64,000 nt of DNA, from NCBI GenBank assembly GCA_959347315.1, contig OY365807.1:11499287-11563286 (forward strand). Direction: 5' to 3'. The notes under the pieces are model-generated. The model searched no databases. It saw only the letters and a program-made list of their open reading frames with translations, and was not told where the DNA came from. Origin of the DNA: Bimastos eiseni (lineage: Eukaryota > Annelida > Clitellata > Crassiclitellata > Lumbricidae). Both the position numbers and the translations under genes were made by a program. Shown here one piece after another: positions 21,512 to 32,305 of this stretch (its first letter is position 1; every line of letters begins with the position of its first letter).

Positions 21512-24500
21512 ATGGTGGCTTGTCAGGTGATTGTGAAGCCATATCTTTGGGCAGTGAAGTCGTTCCATACTGCGATTCTAATGCATCGAATTGGAATAGT
21601 AGTGGTGTAATTTTGACAGCCTTCATTGATTATCACTGCAGTATTTATGAAAAGACTCCTGAGAGACAAGAAAAACTATTTCACCGTACGTTTTCTTCTG
21701 TTTTTGTGTGCAATTATGTCTTCATTGTTCATGTACAAATAGATACTTTGCATATGGCAGTTTAAATGTGTTTGAAAGACTTGACACACAGGTTAAAGGT
21801 TGTTTTCTACATCATTTCCTTAAATCATAGTTTGTTCATAAATTTTGTTGCTAAATACAATTCAGTATGTGACAAATCGCTAAGACCATCGTTGTCTATG
21901 AAGAGATTTCAATGGACATAAATATGTTTGTCTGAACATAGAATGGAAATTTTCATTGCAGTTCAAACAATTGTGGGCAACGTGAATTTTGCATCCTGTT
22001 AATTTTTCACTTTTATGTTCTGCACCCAGGAGTGATGTGTAATTTATTCCAATTAAAGAACACATTATTAAGTTTCTCACTTGGTATACAGCTTCTGTAA
22101 ACTGAATTATCGATGCTCCATGTTCGCTCATCATGTCGCCAGTAATGTACTCTAAAGCATTTTCACTCCTACTGTGCTTCATATTAGACAAGCGTGCTGC
22201 TTTCAGGCATACTTTGGAAGTTTTGCCCAGTTGTGTGTTCTGTCAGTTCATGAAATTGTAATTGTAACTTAACTTTTATATTGCGCCATTTAAAGAACAA
22301 ATGTCATCTCACTCATCTGTGTATATCATGTCTTTTATGTCCAAATTGAAATAGATGTCGATCTCAGCTGGGTTCTCCAAGAATGCCTAGCATAGTTTCT
22401 AAATGATATTTTACTGCATTTTTCACTTGAATTGACTTGATGGTGTCTTTTGCCACCAATAAGCTTTTCTGCTTTGAATGTTATGAAGTAATCTGCAAAG
22501 AACTGCAAAAGGCCAACATCTTGAAGTCAATAAAGTTGAGCAACTCGTTTAGACGACAGATGCGAGATGGTTTCAATCAGTTTTTGCAGACAGCAATGCA
22601 CTCGATCAGCCAGGCAAGTTATGTGGTTTGCTATGTACATATAGTTAGTTATTAACAGAGCATTTCATAATTCTAATTTCCAATTCTAAGGCAATTAAAC
22701 AGATATATCCAACGGATCTAAATAGATGGTTATTTAGGTTCTTCCTGTCTGTTTATGGATGATTATGTTACATTGGGTTACACCAGTGTTGTTTAGTTTT
22801 AGTTTGCACTTCATGACTGTTTAAAGGGACATTAAAGGGACATAAATTTCTTAAATTATTTCTTTAATTGCCACTATACTACTGTACATGAATTTATATG
22901 TAATCATCGAATGTTTTAATATGTTTCTATCTTAGGATTTTGCAATGGCTTCAACATCGTCTATTACTCAACAGTCGATTTTGCCATTTATTAGGTACCA
23001 TATTTTCTTGAACTTTGCTTGTCTAATATGATTCAATCTGAGAATATTGTGATTTACATGATATTTAAAGGTTGCTCAAGAAAGTTCCAATTGAACTTGT
23101 AGACAAGTATTTATTAATCAGTCAATCTTGTATTAATTATGTTTATTTGAGACTTGTCATCCTGATCGATTCCTTTATAATGGCACCCTAACAAAATAGC
23201 CCCAGACAAAATAGCTGATCAAGCAGCCATAATTAACGGACGTTACAATCAGTATGACCAAAATATCATGATTAATTATTGGTGTTAGTTAATCAATGAT
23301 TAAGGCAGCGTGGGTGGTTTCGTAAATGCATGTCAATATTTTGTGAATTAGTTAGAATGAATTAATGAATACGAAAATAATGAATTTTATGTTGTTTGTT
23401 AATAAGTAACTGTTGACTTGATTAGATAATGATTGAATAATTAGTAATAATTACAAAGTGATTTAGGATTATTGACGTTTGGTCTTAAGTAAGTCTATAT
23501 GAAGTAAGTAAAAGCATGCAGAGGGTCGGCTGTAAGGTTTTTGTTTAATCGTTTGCAAGGCACCTTTGGTGACATTTTTTTGAATATTGAGACATTTCCA
23601 TCATAGTTTTATATTGTATGGTATAATACCAGCTTGACCTTTGTTTTTGTTTACAGTGTTCTTTAGATTTAAACAATTTCCCAATTTGTTGGGTCACCCA
23701 TTATTGCTCAATTTATCGTTTGATGTTACAGTGCATCAAACCAACTATTAGTTCCTCAACCGTCCTTCAACTTGGTCATTGAAAGTTTCAATCGGAGTTC
23801 TAAACTTCTAAGTGAATTTGAAAATATTAAACCAATTGAAGGTGGTAAAGGTGCATGTGGTAAAGTATTTATGGTAAGTACTATGGTATCCTCTTCATTA
23901 TGAGTTATTATATCTCGTGGCACTGCTTATGTTAGTTGTTTTTACATTACTTTTAGATTATTTGGGATTGCTGCCTGAATTGCAAACTGAAATTCGAGTA
24001 TGTGTTGATACTTGAACTTGCAAATAATGCAAAAACTGATGGAATACTTGTAGTTTTTGAGTAATCATGATCATGAATTTGTGGTTCCCGGACGATTCGG
24101 CGACGGACAATTCGGCACCGGATGAGTTTGTAAGTGTATTTAGACCAGATTTCGATATGTAGCCATTTTAAAATATTCAGAATGGAAGTGAAATAGTATT
24201 CTCCATATTATTTAGCACATGTCTGGTTTCTAAAGAGACTAGTGAAGACAACAGCCCTAAAATATTGACTTTGAGTAATTGCGATTAAAGAGTACAGTAA
24301 CATTAAGACAAGGATTTATCAATTTCTACTGCCGCTAGCAAATACTATGTGAGTCAGAAACCGAAATCGATGTGATTTGTAATATTCTTTAGTTTTCTCT
24401 ACAGTGGAGGACTACTCTAGTTAGAAGGTGACACAGTCCCTATGTGTTGACTATGACTCTACAATAACCAAACATGTGCTGGATAATACGGTTAGTATTA

Positions 24501-27500
24501 TTTCGCCCCTTCTGAAAATTTTAAAAATGTCATTTACTACATACCGATATGTGGTATAAATACATTTACAAACTCATCCGGTGCCGAATTGTCCCGGCGC
24601 CAAATTGTCCGCGCGCCAAATCCAAAATGCTAAAGATGACCACTAGACTTGCATTAAGTGGAAGTTTACCATATTTGAAATCAGGATCCACTGAAATGCA
24701 GTTGAATTTGAATAACATTCGATGCTCCATGTTTGGATAGAAGTTGTCCAGACTTTGCATCTTGATGTAAGAAGTGTGATTGATGTTTTGACAGGCGAAG
24801 AAAAAGTCGGATGGTGTTAAGTATGCTGTGAAGAAAATCGAATATTTTGATGATGTCGTAAGTTACTTGTATAAAAACCTATTTTAGGGTCTAGTTTCTG
24901 TTGGGTGTTTCAGATAGCCCTGATCTTTTGTCTTGATGACTGAGTTATAAATGTAAGCATTATTTGAAAGACTGATTTAGGACTAACTTTCATTATTTGT
25001 TTCCGTTACCACTTTGGTTTATACGTACTGCAGACCTTGCTTATTGACGAGGCCCAATGAAACGTACAGGCCTTTTGAAAATTCATTTACTTTGTTTTGC
25101 CTATCATGATATCTAGTTACCTCACCCTTTTTTCAGCAGAGGGATTTATTCTTTTCCAGATTAAAAGAGAAGTTGACATTCTAGCTCGACTATCTCATCC
25201 AAACATCGTGCGATACTACGACAGCTGGGACGGCTTTGAATTTGTACCACCTGATTCAGGTGAGCATGCAGGACCATGGCATGATAATATTAGAATGTAA
25301 CTACCAGCTGGTCAGACTGACATGATTGGCTTGTCCAGATCTGTTGATGTATTCCAACCATTGTTTTTACATAACCGTAGCTTAGGATGACTGGAATGCA
25401 TAGGTCAGTCAGTCTATTATATTGGATGATTTTTTGGTCTTAGATTCGGAAGATGAATCATATAGCTATACACCGCCAGTTCAAAGAAGGTGCAGACGGC
25501 AAGATGAAGGATCGGTAAGTGTTCTGAATTCATTTTCTCATTCTGTTGTGTGCTATTGTGAATAATATTACTTAATGTGAAATGGCTGAAAAGATGTACT
25601 CTTGTTGACATGTATACATATGTGACATGTTTTGCTATGTAAATGTGTGATTTCAATTGCTTTTCCTTTGTGATCTTTGTAATAGTCTTGTGATTGTAAC
25701 AAACCATTCTTTGACATGCTATATATGGCTATAAGGTGTATGGAAAAGGTATTTCTTTAGAGCTCTGGAGTATAATTCTTTCCACATCAACTGATGTAGA
25801 ATGAATGTCAACATTCTTAATTTGTAGTGCCTTGTCTTGATTTGCCTTTCTTTACTTTAATTAGCCTTGCATAGTCTTAACACTTTAATGATCAGTGCAT
25901 ACTGAAACGTTTGGGAAACTAATGTGGCTGGTCGTTAAAGGGTTAATTTGCATTGCATTGTCTGACTGTCTCTGCTTTCTTGCAGATGAAATCTACCCAT
26001 GTCTTGTACATCCAAATGGAATTGTGCACCAGTACCCTAAAGGATTGGCTTTCAAAACGGTTGAAGTGTGGTAAGTGTTGGTACTGCTGGTTCATCTTCA
26101 AACAAAAGGTCTGTCTAGGTCATGATCTTCCAACTGTGGCGATCTCCTCTTGTTTTCTGCCGACCTGGTAGCACTTTTAACATAAGTCAAACGGCAATAT
26201 TTTGGCTTTGAGATATTTGCAAAAGGCACTGGATGTTAATAACTAGATTTCTTTCATGGTATATCCTTTTCTCTTTATAGTAACTAAATGTTATAATCTT
26301 TTTATGGTATCAATGAAACTGTTTGCCTTGTGATGCTGCTTGTGAACTGCTTGTTTTAATGCTGCATATATATGCTTGGTTCTTTCCTTCTAGGAATCAA
26401 TTATGATGAGTCCTACCAAATTGCCAAACAGATTCTTAAGGGTGTAGATTTCATACATGCTGAAAAGTATTTTCATCGAGATCTCAAGGTTCGTTGAACT
26501 CAGAATTTTTCTTTGCTTCTTTAGTTTTGAATTAACCTCTTTAACGTGGAACCCGTGTTATCTTGGGCTGCGTAATCCATTCTTGCAGTATTCGCTACCT
26601 ACAAGGCGTAAAGCTCAAATATACTCAGGATGACATGAGAGGGTGCAGATGGAAGGCAAACACATGCTGGAGCAGTCTTGTAACAATCCTGTAGCCCTAG
26701 CAGCCCTGTAGCTGGCTCTATTAGCCAGAGCCTAGTTGTGTCATCACTGGCAGCTGCTTGGCAGTATTGTAGATCCTACTCTGTGCTGTAAGGTTTGCTG
26801 CTGGCAGACTGGTGCTGATTATGCAAAACCTTAGAAGATACTCAAGTGGTTCAGATTGTGATGTTGCACAAAGTAAATATAGAACAGTGAGTTCAACTAT
26901 TGACGTTTGTTGACTGTCATGATAAGACCATACATGCAGTCAGTGGTGCTGGCAAGAAATTTGATATGTTGTAGTGGTGCATGGCGATTGTTCTTCTATT
27001 GTATTTCTTGGAAGAATGTATAGAGAAAGGCTTTCACACTAAACCATAGAAAGTTGAACACTCAAAATTTTATTTTGGGGTCCACATTTTTGGTTTTTTT
27101 TCTTCAGAAAACTCATAGTATCACAACAATATCTGGAAATGAAAAAATAATTTCACATTGGGATAGAGTTGATTAGATTTAATTCCACGCTAAAGGTGTT
27201 ATGGTGTACATCTGTCTTGGATGCTCTGACAGTTTTTCCATTTTTGTCTATCCTTTGCTGTTTGTGTGTCATTGTGGCCGAGCAGTTAGAGCAGTCAGCC
27301 TGTAACACTCAGTGTGAGCTGAGTGAGTGCGTTCAAACGTTGATTCAATGTTGAATACAGTGTATTCAACCCTCGTCCAGGGCATCGCTGTGTAGGGACC
27401 TTGAGCAAGTCCTTTGGCCACAATTGATTTGCAGTACAACTGCAGTTGTGCCGTCAAGGTGTGTGCACGCTTTCGAGCATGACTTGTCGTGATAAAGCAC

Positions 27501-30500
27501 GTTTTAAATCGAATTGTATTGTAAGCGCTCACACATTGCACATGATTCCTGTTGAGAAACAAATTCAAACTCATCTTGTTAGTATTGTATTGGCGATAGG
27601 TCATAGAAGCTTCTTCATTTATGTTGTCTTCTCCTCAAAACCTGTGTTAGTCTTTTGATGATTTCTTTGGCTTTCTAGATTGTTCACTAATGGAATTTTA
27701 ACATTTTGTTTACACTTTGCTTGAGGAATAATTAATTGTTCATTTGTTTTGATTTGTGTTTGATGATTCTAACGGCCATGCTTGTCAAACTTGCAGCCGT
27801 TGAATATTTTCTTGAGTAAGAATACCACCAATGAAGTGCCAAATATAAAAATTGGAGATTTTGGACTGGCTAGGAAGATACACTCTCATGATATCAACAA
27901 TGCAGGAACTCAAGAAAGTAAGAAGAGGCAGATGAAATCAATTTTCTTTTATTATTGATTAAAAGATTTTTTAATGTTATAAAGTTGGAGTGAGTGAGCA
28001 AATGAAATAACAGGAAGGGAAATTCTTGAGCAGATAAGCAAGTTAGACTAATTAATCTGTTAATATCGATAATTAATAAAAACGATTTATATGGCACCGT
28101 CGCAGCCAAGGAAATGTACATCAGTTAGAAAAATCAACAACAGTCATATGACATTTTTAATGGATAGGTCTTGAGTTGTGATTTAAATGTCCCCAGAGAT
28201 GATGATGCATCTTCATTTGGTTGGGAGAATGTTCCAAGCAGAGGGTCCATCAACTGTAAATGAACTTTTGTCAGACCTCATTAAAGACCATTAGACTTGT
28301 AATTGATTGTAAGATAGGAATGTGATATTCAACATCTGCTCCAGTTGTCCGCTACCAAAATGCAGAAGTCAGAGATTTATTCTGGCCTATTATCATTCAG
28401 TGCTTTGTAGGTTATCAACTTATCAAGCCAGTTTGTAGGTAATCCAGTGAGGAACATGCAACATGGGTAGATTTTCTCACAGTTGATCAGTAACGTGATC
28501 GGATGGCTTTCGGCCATATGCAATGTGAGGCGTGTTGTGCTGCAGGGATAAGTACCAACTGTATCCGTTCTAGCTGACCCACCAATAGGCTGTTGCAATA
28601 GTCAACCCTGTTGAGCATGTGATTTGTTTAGCTATTGTACAAACAAGTGAGCTAGTAAGTTCTTAAGTTAATGTGCTGGTAAATGGGTAGGTTAGTTGAC
28701 TGAATAATGTATTGAAACATTTATATGGCGTCCCTTCAAGATGGCAAGAGGCAAACTCTGCATTGGCCTTAACGATGTTAAATGTCACAGTGTCATCTAT
28801 ACATCTATTAGCAAACTATGCATAATAAGCTGAAAAGAGTCATCAGTGGTCCACGCACAAGCGTGGATGTTCAGAGTCTCTTGGCAAAGTTGTAATAAGT
28901 TAACCATTGTGCTGATTGGCTAATAAGCAAATCTTTGAATCATTTGTTGAATCAATATAAATTCATTTCAGTACACTTCACGGCCGATGTGGGAACACCA
29001 CATTATGGAGCACCAGAACAGCTGAATGGAACAGTTTATAGTGAGAAGGTAACCTCACATTTTCTTTTAATTAACCTGGAATAGTTAATCTAATCAATCT
29101 GATCCAGTGAAGCTTTATCTTATCTTTTCTAGTCAAATGTTACCTCGTCCGGTATTTGCTTGATTTGTTTTTGTGTGTATCTCTTGTTGCAAAATTTTGA
29201 GTGCTTCTGAGTAGTCCCCAAATATTGAATTTATAGTTAAGCGGTATGCAATTTCTTGTCATAAATGAGTTTTAGGTAATTTTCATCCACCTGCACAAGG
29301 TGATTTATAAATTGGCTTAATTTAAAATCCTGTTTGCAGTCAGAACAATTATAAATTTATGTATTCAGACTGTTTACATCAGTGCCATTTCAGTGACTGT
29401 TTGAACTGCTGAATTAATGGACGTTTAACTCATAGAAAGAAATGTGAACATAAGGCTTGTTGAAACTGTGTGTTAAGCAGAACCACTTTAAACAGTGCAT
29501 ACATCACAACAGTATTCAGGTTCCTTTACCTGCTTTGCTAAAAATTTGTAATAAATTGATTTATTCATATTGTGTGACCTTTTCTGCACAAACCTGCATT
29601 GCAACTGTAAATGAATGCTAAAGCTTTACAATGGAAGTTGCTCCATTTATATGCTGGTTCTCTTGACTTGATATTTTGTGAGTGCTGGATAATGTGTATA
29701 AATAAAGCACCTTTTTCTTGTAGTCTGATATGTTCAGCGTTGGGCTCATTTTGTATGAACTATATTACTCGTTTGGGACGGATATGGAAAAAATGCACGT
29801 GTTCACTAAACTTCGAGAATATGGAGAGATTGATGGAGAATTTGCGAACAGCCGGCCTGTCGAGGTGTGTTTTTCGTGTAAAATAGTTTGTTTCTAGAAT
29901 TGCAAGATTGTTAATAAATGAATATATGCTCTTCTGAAAGATTCAGAGGCTCTTTGAACCACCTGAAATTCATAACTTTTGTAATGTTATTTATTTCATT
30001 ATGTTGTCTTACAGTTTACTCAATTGAAAATTCAAGGGTTTATTAATATGTTATTGAATTGTTATATAATAAAGTTTATTACTGCTGTAAAGTGATAAGA
30101 AATTTTTCACTGAGAAAAGTACTGGCTGATGCATTAAAATGCCAGTTATACTGAGGGGGCTTGAGTAATGACATGCAGGGCTGATGAAAAGAGTTTGATT
30201 CCCGTAAGGTTGACTAATCCTTCTTTCGCTACGCGGCAGTGGCGCTGGCTAAATTATATGAATAATGTAACAGGTGCCTTGCATGGCGACCAACAACAGT
30301 TGAATTCAACTCCTGTAATTCCTTGCCATCATTCATTCATACTTTGTTTGTCAGTTTGAAATTAAATGAAAATTATTATTATTTTTGAAGACCATGTGTT
30401 TAATGCTTATTGCTAGGTTTGAAAATGTGCTATATGAATCTTCAATTATGCATATATAATATACACTTACATGTGTACATGAGAGTCTTCTATACCTATA

Positions 30501-31697
30501 TACTGAGTGGGTCATATTCTTCGTGTGTCATGGCCATGAACATCAAGGTGAGAAAAGTTTAATAAGGAAAAATCTGTTTCTTCTTCAGGCTCTTTGGATT
30601 CGACGTCTGACATCAAGGAATCCAAATGATCGACCATCTGCTGCCGAGGTTCTTCAGGACCTGCGGAAACACAAGTCAAATCTTGGGGCTGTAAGAATCA
30701 TATATATATACTAAGCCATCAATGGTTCTCATCATAATAGTTTGCCAGTGTAAGCCAGATGGTCTACAGTGGCAACATCCTTCCCTCTACATATTTACAT
30801 TATGTCATCACTTTTCGATGAATGGCATTCTATACATTTTAAAATTTAATATCTATTGTTGGTTTGGGTAATGTTACATTTCATTTCATAGTATAATTTT
30901 AATTTTCGATGAAATTCGTTAAATCGTAGAGCTTGAATGAATAAGTTTAACTCTGGTAAAGTGGTTCTGAAGGGATCACTTTACATAGTTGTTATGGAAT
31001 ATATGGCAAGATCTCTGAATGTAGGTAAAAAAAATTCTATGTATAGTTGTCTTGTTTGAGTTATCCAAAGCAATCGACAAGGTAAATCAAAAAATTTTAA
31101 TAAATAAATTGGAATGCTGGAATAAGAGGCATATATTTAGAGAGGAGCAGCGGTGAGCAGGTGAAATCAGATAGAAGTGGAGCAGATGAAATCATTGAAG
31201 CTGAGGAGCGAAATTGGTTTCCCAGTTGCTTTGGTAATAGTACTGTATTATTGGCCTTCAAATGAGCCACAAGAACAAATGGCATAAGTATGGCTGTGGG
31301 AGAGGTTCAACTTGTATGCAATGTTACACCTGACTACTATTGACGCAGCTCAACAGGATTCACATCAGTGGTACATCAAGCGTGCAGTTGTTGAGTAGAA
31401 ATTACACATATACAGGCAGGAGAGGGGTCAATTTTTCCGGATTTTTGCATGCATAATAAATGAATGGCCACTAAGTGAGGTGTGTTGCTTTTATAGAGTG
31501 TCGAAGTACTCAAAGATGCTATTAGAAATCAGGGTTATGAGCTGCAGGACATGAAGAGGCAGCTGAGCGAGAAGGATCGTCTTCTGATGGAAAAGGATCA
31601 GCTGATTTCTGAACTGGTTGTCAATCATGATGCTGCCCAGAAAAAAATTTTGGAGTTGGAGACTTTGTTGCAACAGTCAAAGCTTGTTACTCGATAG
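21512..31697 (+). CDS. EIF2AK1: EIF2AK1 (HRI)-like eIF2alpha kinase, 14 exons, first exon unresolved
   Basis: Exons are 21512-21685, 22489-22613, 22936-22994, 23732-23873, 24795-24857, 25160-25259, 25444-25514, 25986-26070, 26394-26488, 27797-27917, 28972-29048, 29724-29864, 30589-30690 and 31497-31697. Phases match throughout, giving about 518 residues plus a missing start exon. The helical N-terminal region resembles that of HRI. Kinase motifs in order are GGKGACGKVF (glycine loop), YAVKKI (ATP lysine), HPNIVRYYDSW, FHRDLKPLNIF, IGDFGLA, GTPHYGAPEQL and NDRPSA. A coiled coil (about the last 60 residues) follows, as in HRI. The short insert (SEDESYSYTPPVQRR) is much smaller than in PERK. These kinases phosphorylate eIF2alpha to damp translation under stress. 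The heme-ligand Cys-Pro of mammalian HRI aligns with Arg-Pro (SRPVEA, exon 12). The exon 2 donor is GC (CAG/GCAAGT). Confidence 0.88.
24087..24623. mobile_element. Inverted-repeat (foldback-like) MITE
   Basis: The left arm (24087-24140) and right arm (24558-24623) are inverted copies. Both read GACAATTCGGCACCGG, then ATGAGTTTGTAA-TGTATT with one mismatch, over more than 35 bp. Outside this core the arms contain reiterated GGACAATTTGGCGC/GACGATTCGGC units. The element is about 540 bp, has no coding capacity I can see, and lies in intron 4 of the HRI-like gene. No clear target duplication was found. Confidence 0.75.
25877..25946. mobile_element. Tiny TTAA-type MITE, copy 2
   Basis: The 70-bp unit starts TTAACACTTTAATGATCAG and ends CTGGTCGTTAAAGGGTTAA. 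It is flanked by TTAA and related to the copy at 12263-12318. It lies 39 bp before exon 8 of the HRI-like gene. Confidence 0.55.
27271..27535 (+). repeat. tRNA-derived SINE, copy A
   Basis: The head GTGGCCGAGCAGTTAGAGC resembles the A-box half of a Leu/Ser-type tRNA, and GCGTTCAAACG stands where a B box would be. The body contains GTAACACTCAGTGTG, then GTGTAGGGACCTTGAGCAAG, TCCTTTGG, CAGTACAACTGCA and AGGTGTGTGCAC. The same blocks occur in order at 50986-51240. It lies in intron 9 of the HRI-like gene. Confidence 0.75.
28085..28625 (-). mobile_element. L2-like retrotransposon fragment
   Basis: The minus strand reads NRVDYCNSLLVGQLERIQLV, then AAQHASHCIWPKAIR with stops and shifts. This matches the R-DYCNSLL-G region of L2-type reverse transcriptases. 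Its 3' end has GGTGCCATATAAATCG. It is dead and inserted antisense in intron 10 of the HRI-like gene, starting about 170 bp after exon 10. Confidence 0.7.
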
Positions 31698-31799
31698 AAA
31701 TTCAACAAAGTGATGATTGGTTTTGGTTCTAGGGTTTTAGGAAATGTACTGCAGATTATCTAATTTAAGAGTTTTACTGATTTATGAGATTTTCTTTGA

Positions 31800-31805
31800 A
31801 ATAAA
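31800..31805 (+). terminator. Poly(A) signal of the HRI-like gene
   Basis: AATAAA stands about 100 nt after the stop codon at 31697 and is followed by a T-rich, then GTG-rich stretch, as expected for a cleavage site. Confidence 0.65.
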
Positions 31806-31984
31806 TTGACTTTTTTTGTGACTGTGTAGTGTATACTTGGGTTGTAACGATTATGCTAATACCGAATATGGCGGATTCCAATTTATGAAGCTGATTTTTT
31901 CGAAAGTTTTTAGTCTAAATGCACAGTTTTGTAATATATACATATATAGGACCTATGTAGACTAATTAGGGTCCTTCCCTATAT

Positions 31985-32297
31985 TAGGGATGAACCGAGT
32001 GTCATGGCAGTTGTACAGGGTCCGAGTTTTGAATATTTAAAAGTCTCATTCTCCGGATTTTGTTTAGCAGTATACACAATTTTTAATAATTTCTATGGAA
32101 GTAGTAACAAGTTAGTACTACTGTTTACAGTGTTTGTGTTTTTACTTAGGTTGATTGTTGTTTTGTAAACAGAAAAATCTTTCGTTTTCAAAACAGAAAT
32201 CGGAAAGCCGAATTTTATTCAAACTCAGACCCATTGTTTGTCTGAGTAATGCCGAGTACTACGAAACTTGGCCTAGCTGAGCTTCGGTTCATCCCTA
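31985..32297. mobile_element. hAT-like MITE with 8-bp target duplication
   Basis: Both ends read TAGGGATGAACCGA inward (left from 31985, right on the minus strand from 32297). Flanking octamers are CCCTATAT (31977-31984) and CCATATAT (32298-32305), identical at seven of eight bases. The 8-bp duplication and the TAGGG terminus fit a non-autonomous hAT element of 313 bp. Confidence 0.8.
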
Positions 32298-32305
32298 CCA
32301 TATAT

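Noticed and set aside
27271..27340. Candidate tRNA gene
   Set aside because: It cannot be folded into a convincing cloverleaf, and the same sequence continues into a SINE body found elsewhere in the window.
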